Assembly: GCF_900188175.1 (NCBI RefSeq)
Contig: NZ_FZOQ01000017.1
Location: 1-64,000, forward strand
Source of the DNA: Pontibacter ummariensis
GTDB lineage: Bacteria; Bacteroidota; Bacteroidia; Cytophagales; Hymenobacteraceae
DNA length: 64,000 nucleotides
Direction of reading: 5' to 3'
In this document: piece after piece, positions 9,221 to 18,106 of the stretch
How the letters are laid out: each line of letters starts with the position of its first letter
Position numbering within the stretch: position 1 is the stretch's first letter
Translations under genes and position numbers: made by a program
The notes under the pieces: model-generated
What the model was told of the DNA's origin: nothing
What the model saw: only the letters and a program-made list of their open reading frames with translations
Databases searched by the model: none

Positions 9221-9241
9221 TTGATCTAAAGATTTAAGGTT

Positions 9242-9481
9242 ATGTTACAAGGCTTTTTCGGTTCTATATTTTTAGAATTTATAGGTGCACTAGCAAGATG
9301 GTGTTTTACAGTTGTCATTAATTTCTTTAAAGGAGAGGATACCAAAAGCTTCAAAGAGGTGTGGACAGGGAATAGAAAATTAAGCAAAAGCGATTCTTTC
9401 ATGTATAGCACATCAAACATTATTATAGGTATTTTTGTCGTGCTGCTCCTCTGTTATTTAGTGCTTTGGCTTGAGCGATAA
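9242..9481 (+). CDS. Small membrane protein, candidate immunity to the orphan tip
   Basis: This 79-residue protein lies 21 bases after the orphan tip. It has two hydrophobic segments (about residues 3-28 and 58-77, the latter NIIIGIFVVLLLCYLVLWL) separated by a charged, lysine-rich loop. Tip-immunity gene pairs normally have this spacing, and a membrane immunity protein would fit a tip acting at the inner membrane. No family was recognised, so the function is inferred from position. Confidence 0.6.
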   Translation: MLQGFFGSIFLEFIGALARWCFTVVINFFKGEDTKSFKEVWTGNRKLSKSDSFMYSTSNIIIGIFVVLLLCYLVLWLER

Positions 9482-9562
9482 TGAATATAGAAACCTATGC
9501 CAACTGGCGTGATTAGCAACTTTTACTTTCCTTCTATATCTCAAGTTTGGGTGGAGTGGTAT

Positions 9563-9935
9563 AGCGGGGTTCGTGTGCTGCTCACTTAGTTGCGTCAGCC
9601 AACAAAGCAAGGCTTCCCTTCGGCTCACTCGTGCCTCGTTCGGTCTTGCTTTGCCGCTTTACTGCCACCGCTTCCTTAAGTCAGCCGTGGCAGTAAAGCT
9701 TTGGCTGTCTCCACACGTTGCGCTGCTCCTCACGGCTGCTCTCTCTGTGCTGTAAGTCCTGTTCCGACAAGCTGCATAGCACTTACAGCCCAGCCGCATC
9801 CCACGTTATGCTCGCCTGCGGGTCAGCCGCCGCGCAGCCAGCCGCCCTCGTTCCTCGGGCTCTTCCTGATCGGCCCTGCCTTCCGCTCGTAGCAGCTTTC
9901 GCGATTGAAGATCTTACTCCCACCCTCAGGATAAG
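9563..9935 (+). repeat. Multi-hairpin repeat element, copy 3
   Basis: This is the longest copy. Its head (9563-9627) matches 5668-5732 and its tail (9800-9930) matches 7062-7190. Between them lie a 12-bp perfect hairpin (9656-9667 with 9688-9699) and a 9-bp hairpin (9749-9757 with 9781-9789) whose sequences differ from those of copy 2. Conserved ends with variable but paired middles suggest that folding matters. Confidence 0.75.
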
Positions 9936-10394
9936 GCGATGGCTTTTCTCTTAGCTTAGCCTGTGCCTTTCGTTAGTTGTTTCCAGCCACTTCTGGAGAA
10001 TGGAGTTGTGCTTAGTAAAGAAGTGTTCGAGGCAGTCATTTCTTACAAGGCATGTGAAAAGTCACACTGTGCAATGGGAACAGAAACATTGCAATTTGTC
10101 TTCTCAAGGCTCAACTTTGGGTTATAAATTGATGTCTAAACTTTAGTGCCCGGCTTTAGGCTTTTCTAAGGTTATTTATGAGGTGATGTGACGGAAGATG
10201 TACCCTTCATGCAGGCCTTTGCTTTGGTGCCTGTCTTCGTTTTGCAGCTGCTAGAAACACAGGATATTGCTCAATCCCTAAAGCTGCTAATCCTGCTCTA
10301 TGCTTAAAGCAGTCTGGCGTGTTACATCCGCGGCCCTTTCTGAAGCCTACGCAAAGGGCTTTGTTACTTCAACTGAAACCAAACTTAACAGCTT
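9936..10394. other. Non-coding stretch before Crp/Fnr gene
   Basis: It contains the palindrome TGTGAAAAGTCACA at 10053-10066, close to the forms at 7995 and 44159. I see nothing else I can support. Confidence 0.5.
10053..10066. promoter_or_regulatory. TGTGA-N4-TCACA palindrome upstream of Crp/Fnr-family gene
   Basis: TGTGAAAAGTCACA lies about 330 bases upstream of a Crp/Fnr-family gene. It is one of three near-identical 14-bp palindromes in the window. Confidence 0.4.
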
Positions 10395-11006
10395 ATGGAT
10401 ATAGAAAAACTTTGCCAGGCAGTGGGCAATATGCGCCCGCTTCCCGGTAGCCTGCGAGACAAGGACCTGTTGGAGGAGGTAAAAGGTTACCTTCGTGAGC
10501 ATATTGCTGTCAGTCATTACGCCCAAAGGCAATTGCTGCTGAGCGCCGGGCAGCACGCAGAACATATCTATTTTGTAGTGGAAGGCTTTGCCAGAGGCTT
10601 CTATCATGATGCAAAGACAGGGCGGGACATAACCATCTTTCTGTGGGATGAGCAGTCCTTTGCCGTGGCAGTCAACAGCTTTTTTCTTCGAGAGCCTTCG
10701 GACCTGTACCTGGAGGTGCTACCGGGAAGCAAGTTGCTCTCTCTTTCGTATGGACAGTTAAATACGGTCTTTGAAAAGTATCCCCCCACGGAGGCCCTGG
10801 TACGCTTGCTTGCACTGCACTATAGTGCTTACCATAAGAAGCGTACCTTAGACCTACTTACCTGTTCTGCCTGGGAACGCTATGTGGATTTACTGTGTAC
10901 TTGCCCGAGAATCGAGCAAAAGGTGTCGAAAGAGGTCATTGCTTCATTCCTGGGAATCACCCCGCAGTCGCTCAGCCGTCTCATCAAAGACAATGGTCAC
11001 CCTTAG
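10395..11006 (+). CDS. Crp/Fnr-family transcriptional regulator
   Basis: This 203-residue protein has an N-terminal cyclic-nucleotide-binding-like beta barrel (about residues 25-130; GQHAEHIYFVVEGFARGFY) and a C-terminal helix-turn-helix with VIASFLGITPQSLSRLIK at about 178-198. The length and order are normal for this family in Bacteroidota. No Fnr-type cysteine cluster is evident, so it is unlikely to be an oxygen sensor of the Fnr kind, and the ligand is unknown. It precedes a MauE/DoxX gene by about 200 bases and is probably a separate unit. Confidence 0.88.
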   Translation: MDIEKLCQAVGNMRPLPGSLRDKDLLEEVKGYLREHIAVSHYAQRQLLLSAGQHAEHIYFVVEGFARGFYHDAKTGRDITIFLWDEQSFAVAVNSFFLREPSDLYLEVLPGSKLLSLSYGQLNTVFEKYPPTEALVRLLALHYSAYHKKRTLDLLTCSAWERYVDLLCTCPRIEQKVSKEVIASFLGITPQSLSRLIKDNGHP

Positions 11007-11214
11007 GAGCGTGGCACCGGGAATCTTCATGTGAATCACTTTTTTAACCTTCCATAATTGACTATATAACATAGGGTAAATAGTAAATTCCTAGCTCTTC
11101 TTTACCTTTATCTTAACTTAAAGAAAGGGAGACACAGCGAATTTTAATGTTTAGAAAGGGTTGCACTTTTCTCTGTCTCCGAGCCAAAGCAAGCTAGCAT
11201 TCAAGTAGTCATTT

Positions 11215-11691
11215 ATGAATAAAAAAAACTTTGTCATTCAGTTGATTTCTGTTCTGCTGGTAGCTTTATGGGTATACGCGGCCGTTAGTAAGCTCCAGGA
11301 GTTTAACGCCTTCCATGAACAGTTACATCGGCAGCCCTTGCCAAGCTGGACGCCTGGATTCCTGGTGTGGGGCCTGCCCTTGATAGAACTGATAGCCGCA
11401 GGACTGTTGCTTTTTCAGCGGTTTAGGGGAGTAGGGATTTGGCTTTCCTTCCTGTTAATGCTCCTTTTTACAGGATATGTAGGGCTGGCTGTAGTGGGAG
11501 TCTGGGATGATGTTCCTTGTGCTTGTGGTGGTGTCATCAGTCAGCTGGGCTGGGAGGGACACCTTTTGTTTAACTTGTTCTTTACGATCCTGACAGGTGT
11601 TGGGGTGTTTGTGTGGAAGCAAAAAAGAAGTGGTGACTCCGGGGGAGACGCCGCCTCAGGTGAAGCTGCCTACCCAAGTGGCGGCAGATAA
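11215..11691 (+). CDS. MauE/DoxX-family redox-associated membrane protein
   Basis: This 158-residue protein has four hydrophobic helices (about residues 7-22, 50-68, 76-97 and 118-140). A DVPCACGG motif between helices 3 and 4 is typical of the MauE/DoxX-like family, whose members are thought to support disulfide or redox chemistry in the envelope. The C-terminal tail is a short Gly/Ser-rich hydrophilic region. The DUF6520-like gene follows 36 bases downstream, probably in the same operon. A TlpA-like protein lies in the convergent operon that follows, consistent with an envelope redox theme, though a functional link is inferred only. Confidence 0.8.
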   Translation: MNKKNFVIQLISVLLVALWVYAAVSKLQEFNAFHEQLHRQPLPSWTPGFLVWGLPLIELIAAGLLLFQRFRGVGIWLSFLLMLLFTGYVGLAVVGVWDDVPCACGGVISQLGWEGHLLFNLFFTILTGVGVFVWKQKRSGDSGGDAASGEAAYPSGGR

Positions 11692-11727
11692 ATATAAGTC
11701 ATTTTTATACTTAACCTTTCTTTAATC

Positions 11728-12021
11728 ATGAAGAGATTTAAAGTTAATGCCATGGCCATCGTTGCGGTTGTAGTGGCAGCAGGCACAGTGGCGTTCAAAG
11801 CGCCAGTAGCACAGGAGTGGGTTTTCACAGGCTCTGACATCAATCAAGTTAAGACAGCCTCGTTTTATTCCCTGTCTGCAGTACCAGAGGGATGCGAAGA
11901 CAGTGCTTCGCTGCCGTGCAGTATATTGTCAGAGGCTACGAGTCAGTCTCAATTGCAGAGCTACTTGAACTCCAGAACAACGGAGCAGATCATGGATGAA
12001 GCCGTTGGCCAGCGTGACTAA
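11728..12021 (+). CDS. DUF6520-like small secreted protein
   Basis: This 97-residue protein has an N-terminal hydrophobic segment (MKRFKVNAMAIVAVVVAAGT) resembling a signal peptide and two cysteines in the pattern GCEDSASLPC. Size, signal and the paired cysteines match the DUF6520 family common in Bacteroidota next to MauE-like and TlpA-like genes. The biochemical role of that family is unknown to me. Confidence 0.7.
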   Translation: MKRFKVNAMAIVAVVVAAGTVAFKAPVAQEWVFTGSDINQVKTASFYSLSAVPEGCEDSASLPCSILSEATSQSQLQSYLNSRTTEQIMDEAVGQRD

Positions 12022-12027
12022 GCAGCC

Positions 12028-12062
12028 AAAAGGCCAGGAGGGAACTTCCCCTCCTGGCCTTT
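12028..12062. terminator. Bidirectional terminator between convergent genes
   Basis: A 15-bp perfect inverted repeat (AAAAGGCCAGGAGGG and its complement) with a 5-base loop is flanked by A and T runs. It sits between the DUF6520-like gene and the convergent SusD gene and can serve both. Confidence 0.85.
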
Positions 12063-12080
12063 TCTGTCCGGCAGTTCCTA

Positions 12081-13463
12081 CTAGCGCGGGTTCTGCTGCA
12101 TTCCTGAAAGCTCAATCACATCCTCTGGAATAGGCAGTGCAAAGCGCAAGTCCCCTGGGGGGAGCAAATAGTCTTTGTCCTCTATGACGCGCTTTAGTGT
12201 TATGTTGGCTCCCTCTTTGTTCAGCCGTTTGATATCCATCCACCTCAGCCCGCGCATCAGCAGTTCTTTTCTCCTTTCCTGCAGTATAAGCGCCAGTGCC
12301 TCATCCGCAGAGCCCGCTTCCAAGTCTGTAAAGGTGCCGGTGCGCCACCTGTTTCGGAGCAGTGTGTTCAGGGTGGCCATGGCGCTTGTCACGTCTCCGC
12401 GCCGTGCCTGGCTCTCGGCCAGTATCAGGTAAACCTCATCAGTGGCAACGCCTGTAAAAAGGCTGGAGCTTCCTTCATAACTCCCTTTGAAAGAGTAGTA
12501 GCCATCCGAAGCTTTCTTGAAGAAAAGCTTCTTCCTCAGGTCATCATCCGCATAGCTCTTGTAGAGCAGGGTGTCAATACGCGCCCGGCTGGTAGAGAGG
12601 GGCTGCGGAGCTCCCGTCATGCTTTCATGCAGCACCTCCGGGTTGAACTTGGGCAAAGGGTACGCTGCCGTGGCTGAGAGCGTGTTATAGTCCAGGAGTT
12701 TGTCGTTGAGCATCAGGGTACTGTCCGCATAGGCGCCAGCCTCCTCATAGCGTCTCATGTAGAGCATGGCTCTGGCCAGCACAGCGTAGGCCGCCGCCCT
12801 GGAAGGCCGCATCACGTGCGTTGTCCTTTCGGGAAGCAGAGCAGCTGCCTGCTTCAGGTCCTGGAGTATTTGAATGTATGTCTCATCGATGCTTGCGCGG
12901 ACCAGCTTTTCATTAAAGTTAGTGCCCAGGCGCAGCGGGAGCCCCAGTGCGCTGCCTGCTGTCTGCTCGTCATAGGCCTGTGCCCAAATAGAGGCGGCTG
13001 TCAACAAGGTAAGCCCTCTGTAGTAGTGCGCCTGCCCCTTCACGTAATCCCAGGTTTGAGCGTTGTTTGCCGTCCGCTCAATCGAAGGAACAGTTTCCAG
13101 CACTGTGTTCGCATAATATATCGTCTGGTAAGCCTCGTACCAGTCATTCGGACGATATCCGATACGAAAGAGATTGTCTTTCTCCCAGGTGTACTTCCGA
13201 CGCTCTGCTTCGTTGCTCATGGAAGCCCATGTGGCGGAAGGCAGGAAGTAATTGTCCGCGCTGGTCTCGGCAGAGCCGGCGGGGTGATCGTTGTTCATGT
13301 TGTTGTAGTCGTCGAGCAGTGCCTGTAGGTCGGAGAGGGTAGTAGGCACCGCCAGCGCCTTGTCCGGCTTCTCGTCCAGAAAGCTCTCGCAGCCACCCAA
13401 TGAAAGGGATGTTACGAGCAGCGTGGCGTACATGCTTCTTTTTAGAATTTGTAAACGTTTCAT
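12081..13463 (-). CDS. RagB/SusD-family outer-membrane nutrient-binding lipoprotein
   Basis: This 460-residue protein has a lipoprotein signal peptide with the lipobox cysteine at about residue 25 (LSLGGCESFLDEKP). SusD-like helical repeats follow (GQAHYYRGLTLL, RPSRAAAYAVLARAMLY), and then the usual C-terminal ERRKELLMRGLRWMDIKRLN segment. It is the surface-exposed lid of a SusC/SusD transporter. It is 26 bases downstream of the SusC gene and ends near a shared terminator. The substrate cannot be read from the sequence; no glycoside hydrolase is nearby, so a peptide or other ligand is as likely as a glycan. Confidence 0.93.
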   Translation of the reverse strand: MKRLQILKRSMYATLLVTSLSLGGCESFLDEKPDKALAVPTTLSDLQALLDDYNNMNNDHPAGSAETSADNYFLPSATWASMSNEAERRKYTWEKDNLFRIGYRPNDWYEAYQTIYYANTVLETVPSIERTANNAQTWDYVKGQAHYYRGLTLLTAASIWAQAYDEQTAGSALGLPLRLGTNFNEKLVRASIDETYIQILQDLKQAAALLPERTTHVMRPSRAAAYAVLARAMLYMRRYEEAGAYADSTLMLNDKLLDYNTLSATAAYPLPKFNPEVLHESMTGAPQPLSTSRARIDTLLYKSYADDDLRKKLFFKKASDGYYSFKGSYEGSSSLFTGVATDEVYLILAESQARRGDVTSAMATLNTLLRNRWRTGTFTDLEAGSADEALALILQERRKELLMRGLRWMDIKRLNKEGANITLKRVIEDKDYLLPPGDLRFALPIPEDVIELSGMQQNPR

Positions 13464-13489
13464 AAGGTATTGTTCTTTGATGATGGTTG

Positions 13490-16400
13490 TTAAAAAGTAG
13501 CCCTGAAGCCAAGGGAAATGCTCTGTGGATCGGGCAGGGCATTAAAGTTGTAGCGGTCAGGATCCAGCCCACGGCTGTTGGCACGCCAGAGAATCCCCAG
13601 GTTGCTTAGGTTGAGATACACCTGTCCGTCTTTGAGGGCACCCTGTTTCGTGCCTTTTGCCGGTAGTGTATAGCTGGCAGAGACATACTGCAGGCGGATG
13701 TGGTCTCCCTTCTCTACCAGTACCTCTGATCCGGCATAAAAGGAGTCCCTGGCGAAGTTGTCCGGGTAGGTCATGGAGGGAACATTCGTATGCTGCTCAT
13801 CCCCCGGCTTCTGCCAGCGCTGCGCAAAATCGGAGTGGCCGCCCCAGCTGCTGTACAGCGTGGAGTAGCTGATGGAGTTGGCCCGGAAGAAATAGCCCAG
13901 CTTCCAGCTGAGCCTTGCCGTTAAGGAGAACCCCTTCCAGGAGAAGGTGTTGCCCAGGGAGCCGAAGAAGGTGGGGATGGCAGAGCCGTGGTAAACCAGG
14001 TCATCCAGGTTAGCCTCCCCATAGTTGATGGAGAAGTAATCGCTGCTAACCTCTCCGTCCAGGTACCCCAGAGGATCCCCTGTCTGCGGGTCCAGTCCCG
14101 CCCACTTAAAAGAGTAGAGGGAGTAGGCGGGCTTTCCTTCTATCCCTGTTACCAGGTAACCTGGCGTCACGAGATTATATGCCAGAGGCGTGCCCAGGTA
14201 ATAGTCTGTGATCTCGTCCTTGCTGTGGCTGAAGTTCAGCTGAGTAGTCCACTGAAAGGCACCGTCCAGGTTGATGCTGTTCAGGGCTACGTCTATGCCG
14301 TGCCCACTGAGTTCCGCTACATTTCGCATGACCTGATCGCCTACGCCGGTCGTGTAGTCCACCGGGTACATGGCAAAGAGGTCATGGGCTTTCTTCTGGT
14401 AGTACTCGATGCTACCGCTGAGCCGGTTCCCCCTGATGGCAAAGTCCAGGCCCGTGTTCCACATGCCCACTGTTTCCCAGGTCAGGTCCGGGTTGGCAAA
14501 GGTTGAGAACCGGGCGTAAGGCATTTGTGTGTAAGGAGAGCTGGCCGGGTAGGTAATGGTGGAGACAGCGGTAAAGGCCGGGTTGGTATTGCCGCTAAAG
14601 CCGTAGGTGGAGCGAAGCTTCAGGTAAGGCAGGAAGCCCAGTTTGTAGAAGGGCTCACGAGACACATCCCAGGCAAGACCCGTAGACCAGAGGGGGGTCC
14701 AGAGATCGTTTGTGCGCAGTCCAAAGAGGTTGGAGGCATCCCGTCGGGCACTGGCCGACAGGGTGTACCTGCCACCATACGTATAGGCGGCGTTTGCGTA
14801 CTGGGACACAAAGCGGTTTAGTACCTCGTCCTCATCCGCCATATTGGGGATATACCGCTCTGCGCCGGTCACCAAGTCCGGGTAAGGGATGGTATAGTCC
14901 ACGCTCCCGAAGGTCAGGTTATCCGGCCTATAGCCGTAGAGCCTGCTGGTATAGCCCACGGTGAGGGCACTTCGCACTTCTGCTCCCGCAATCACCGAGA
15001 GAATGTGCCTGTCCCAGTTACGGTCAAAGTTGAGCTGGCCCCGCAGGTTCTGCGACTCCAGCAGGCTCTGTGTCCTGTCCAGGATGGCGCCGCGAGGGAT
15101 GGTGTACTTGTAAGCCCCTGTTTCAGGATCCAGAAGAGTGTACCGGTTTATAAGGTTGCGCGTATAGTAGCTACCCTCGTCCTGCAACAGGCGGCGGGCT
15201 GACTGCTGGCGCTCATACTGGTACTTTACCTCAGCGCTCAGACCATGCTTCCAGCGGTAAGTCACTCCCAGGTTGGCCAGTACGTCCTGCACGTCCCGCG
15301 TGTCCTGCACGTGCTTATGGTCTTCCAGGGGGTAGAGGTTCCAGTCCAGCAGGTTCCCCCCACCTGCCGTATCCTTATAGCTTTGGCTATAGTCCCGGGC
15401 AACAGGCAGGGGGGAGCCGTTTTCATTAGCAAAGCGGGCATAGGGATAGATGTAGTAATTTGCCTGTCCGATCTCCCCGTAGCCGGGCTTGCCACCGGTC
15501 CTTTCGCTTTGTGTATAGTAGGCTCCTGTTGTCACCGTGAGGCCTTTGGCCGGGCGAATGGTGGTCTGGAAGCGCAGGTTCAGGCGGTCGTATTGGGCAG
15601 CCAGTTGGTCAACGTTCCGGTCATAGCCTGCGGAGAGGCTCCAGGCCAGCACATCAGACCCGCTCTGCAGGTTCAGGGCATACTGCTGGCGCAGGGCACG
15701 CTGGTAGATGTAGCGCTCATAATCATCCCGCACGTCTATGTTTCGCAGGGCGTTGATGCGGGCCTCCACCTCATCGGCGGGTAACGTACCTTTCTCTTTT
15801 TTGTCCAGAAGCTCCACCACGGGCGAGAGCACCGGGTAGCCGTAACCCCCAATCATGAAGCTGTAGTAGTCGTTGTCAAAGAGAAACTGCTCCACGTCAA
15901 TGAAGTCAGAGGAGCTCATCTGGCGGAGGTAGGAGAGGTCCGGCTTCGCGCTAAGGGTAACGTTGGCGTTGATCGTGGCAGTGAGGGGTTGGTGGAAGCG
16001 GCCCTTCTTCGTGGTGATGACGATGACACCGTTCCCGGCGCGTGCCCCCCAGATAGAGGTGGCGGCTGCGTCCTTCAGAATCGTGACACTCTCCACATCG
16101 TTGGGGTTGATGTTGCGGATATCGCCCTCATACGGGAAGTTGTCTACTACGATGAGCGGGGAGCGGGGGCCGTTGATGGAACTGAGGCCGCGCACCATCA
16201 GCTGATCCTCCAGGCCCGCCCGGTCTACGGTTACGCCGTTGGCCACTGACTCCAGCCTGCTGAGCACGTCAGGACCTACCTGTTCATTCAGCGTAGCGTT
16301 GCTTACCTGCGTGAAAGAGCCGGTAGCGCGCTCCTGCGGAATATTCTGGTACCCTGTGGAAACTACCACTTCCTGCAGGTTGCGGTCGTCTTCAGAAAGG

Positions 16401-16681
16401 GCTATCACGAGCGGCTCCTCCAGCGGGAGGTTTACAGGCACTTCCCGGTGAGCAAAGCCGACGAAGGAGACCACGAGGACAAGCTTGTCTTTGCTAACAG
16501 GAAGGGAGAAAAACCCTTCCGCGTTTGTGGTCACGCCTGCGTTGCTGTCTTTTAGTTTAACGGTTGCCCCGGGCAGGGGTGAGCTATCGGCGGCGGAAAC
16601 GACTCTGCCGCTTAAGGTTTGCTGCGCCAGGACCGGGAGCATAAAGCCCAGCAGGCACAAAAGGAGTAGTACTCTTTTCAT
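13490..16681 (-). CDS. SusC/RagA-family TonB-linked outer-membrane transporter
   Basis: This 1063-residue protein starts with a signal peptide (MKRVLLLLCLLGFMLPVLAQ). A CarboxypepD_reg-like domain lies at about 22-95 (LSGRVVSAADSSPLPGATV), then a TonB plug (about 115-225) with the SusC signature VESVTILKDAAATSIWGARA, then a long beta barrel to a C-terminal aromatic residue (FRATF). The length is normal for the family. With the adjacent SusD it forms an energised uptake complex. The gene lies 69 bases downstream of the TlpA-like gene, in an operon of at least five genes. Confidence 0.94.
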   Translation of the reverse strand: MKRVLLLLCLLGFMLPVLAQQTLSGRVVSAADSSPLPGATVKLKDSNAGVTTNAEGFFSLPVSKDKLVLVVSFVGFAHREVPVNLPLEEPLVIALSEDDRNLQEVVVSTGYQNIPQERATGSFTQVSNATLNEQVGPDVLSRLESVANGVTVDRAGLEDQLMVRGLSSINGPRSPLIVVDNFPYEGDIRNINPNDVESVTILKDAAATSIWGARAGNGVIVITTKKGRFHQPLTATINANVTLSAKPDLSYLRQMSSSDFIDVEQFLFDNDYYSFMIGGYGYPVLSPVVELLDKKEKGTLPADEVEARINALRNIDVRDDYERYIYQRALRQQYALNLQSGSDVLAWSLSAGYDRNVDQLAAQYDRLNLRFQTTIRPAKGLTVTTGAYYTQSERTGGKPGYGEIGQANYYIYPYARFANENGSPLPVARDYSQSYKDTAGGGNLLDWNLYPLEDHKHVQDTRDVQDVLANLGVTYRWKHGLSAEVKYQYERQQSARRLLQDEGSYYTRNLINRYTLLDPETGAYKYTIPRGAILDRTQSLLESQNLRGQLNFDRNWDRHILSVIAGAEVRSALTVGYTSRLYGYRPDNLTFGSVDYTIPYPDLVTGAERYIPNMADEDEVLNRFVSQYANAAYTYGGRYTLSASARRDASNLFGLRTNDLWTPLWSTGLAWDVSREPFYKLGFLPYLKLRSTYGFSGNTNPAFTAVSTITYPASSPYTQMPYARFSTFANPDLTWETVGMWNTGLDFAIRGNRLSGSIEYYQKKAHDLFAMYPVDYTTGVGDQVMRNVAELSGHGIDVALNSINLDGAFQWTTQLNFSHSKDEITDYYLGTPLAYNLVTPGYLVTGIEGKPAYSLYSFKWAGLDPQTGDPLGYLDGEVSSDYFSINYGEANLDDLVYHGSAIPTFFGSLGNTFSWKGFSLTARLSWKLGYFFRANSISYSTLYSSWGGHSDFAQRWQKPGDEQHTNVPSMTYPDNFARDSFYAGSEVLVEKGDHIRLQYVSASYTLPAKGTKQGALKDGQVYLNLSNLGILWRANSRGLDPDRYNFNALPDPQSISLGFRATF

Positions 16682-16750
16682 GTGTTGATTGAGTTAGATG
16701 ATTAGAAATAGTTAAATGTGAAAGGGAGAGAGGTATGTGTATAGCTGGTC

Positions 16751-18106
16751 CTACTGGGGCGGCGTGTCCTGCCTGTCGCGGATCACCAGCACATAAATGT
16801 TTCGCTGCTCCTCCACCAGCTCCAGGTTATAGCGCTGCAACTCCCTCCGCAGGGCTGGCAGGTCCGCCAGGTCAGAGCTGATGTCCAGGTCCACCGGGTC
16901 GGAGTACCCTGTCTCATCCAGCACTGGGTAGGAAATGCCCTCCTCACTGAGCAGTTGGTTGACCAGGAAGGAAAGCGGGGCGTTGCGCATGCGCTTAGGT
17001 CCCGGCTGATAGAGTGTGCTTATCTGTGGCCCGCCTTTGGTTTTGATCTTCCGGGGGCTGCCCGATAGCTTCAAAACCAGGCAGGTAAGGGGACGCTTTT
17101 CTATGGTCCCATGGAAGCCGGAGTACTGGTTAAGGTCTGACAGCATGCGCCCGTACATGCCTTCTGCCTCAGATACTGGGCCGATCTGGTCGTAGCTGTA
17201 GAGGTGCTGACGTTTCCACTCCGCGTGGCTGAGGTCTGACTTTTCGGGTAGCAGGGCGGCAAGGTTCCGGGCTTCCAGTACCAGGCGGTTCTGATTGTAG
17301 GAGGGTATTTGGTGCAGGGCCACCGTTTCATAAAGGTCCAGCAGGGGCTTGTTTGTCATCACCCTGCCTACCACGGTGTCCCCTTTCTTCCGGAGCCTGG
17401 TGCCGCTTGGTAAACCGTCTATCTTTCCCTTGAGTAATACAGAGAAATGGACGAGGTTACCGGCAGGAAGGTCACGATCTGCGAAAAGAGGGCTTTGTAG
17501 ACTAATGTCCTTCTTTACAGGAACGGACAGAGTGCCTGTCTTTAGGGCCTGGCGGACATTCTCGGGAGTGACGTGGTACTCGCTGGTAATGGCCATTACC
17601 TTACCGCCGGGTGAGATCCATACCACGTGTGGTACCAGGTGGTAGGGGAAGAGTTCGGACAGGTGAGTGTCCTCCACCGCGGTTGGAAGCCACCGGGAGG
17701 TCTTACCTTCTTTTTCCCGGCTCTTGTAATAGGCCTGCACCTTCGCCCTGTCTTCTTTGGACACCAGCAGTACCTGCAACTGGTCCCCAAACCGGTTTTG
17801 CAGGTCCTCCAGCCTGGGAATCGACCCTCTGGAGGTGCTGCACCAGGTGGCCCAGAAGTTGAGCAGCAGCAACTTTCCTTTAAAGTCTGAAAGCCTGGCG
17901 GTAGGGGCAGGGTGGTTAAGAAGATGTGGTATGTTGACATCAGGCAGGCTCTGCCCGAGGAAGAGGCCCTCTTCGTTTACCAGCCTGTCCTGGGCGCTTG
18001 CTACAGACAGGATGAAGCCTGGCAGCAGTTGTAGCAGCAGAGCCAGTAAGAGGAAAATAATGGGCAAAAGAAGCCCTGGGAGGCATTTTTTTAATGTTAT
18101 GGTCAT
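16751..18106 (-). CDS. TlpA-like thioredoxin-fold protein with C-terminal DUF3738-like domain
   Basis: This 451-residue protein has an N-terminal hydrophobic signal/anchor (about residues 10-38). A thioredoxin-fold domain follows at about 50-190 (LLLNFWATWCSTSRGSIPRLE), then a C-terminal region resembling DUF3738 (VLDETGYSDPVDLDI, then YNLELVEEQRNIYVLVI). The family usually has CxxC; here it reads C-S-T-S, so the resolving cysteine is gone and classical disulfide reductase activity is doubtful. A one-cysteine site could still bind or isomerise thiols. Its ATG overlaps the upstream TGA (ATGA), so the two are probably translationally coupled. SusC and SusD follow. Confidence 0.82.
   Translation of the reverse strand: MTITLKKCLPGLLLPIIFLLLALLLQLLPGFILSVASAQDRLVNEEGLFLGQSLPDVNIPHLLNHPAPTARLSDFKGKLLLLNFWATWCSTSRGSIPRLEDLQNRFGDQLQVLLVSKEDRAKVQAYYKSREKEGKTSRWLPTAVEDTHLSELFPYHLVPHVVWISPGGKVMAITSEYHVTPENVRQALKTGTLSVPVKKDISLQSPLFADRDLPAGNLVHFSVLLKGKIDGLPSGTRLRKKGDTVVGRVMTNKPLLDLYETVALHQIPSYNQNRLVLEARNLAALLPEKSDLSHAEWKRQHLYSYDQIGPVSEAEGMYGRMLSDLNQYSGFHGTIEKRPLTCLVLKLSGSPRKIKTKGGPQISTLYQPGPKRMRNAPLSFLVNQLLSEEGISYPVLDETGYSDPVDLDISSDLADLPALRRELQRYNLELVEEQRNIYVLVIRDRQDTPPQ

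Noticed and set aside
6878..9935. Repeat copies as true integron attC sites
   Set aside because: The arrangement is suggestive, but I cannot identify paired R and L boxes and no integron integrase is in the window.
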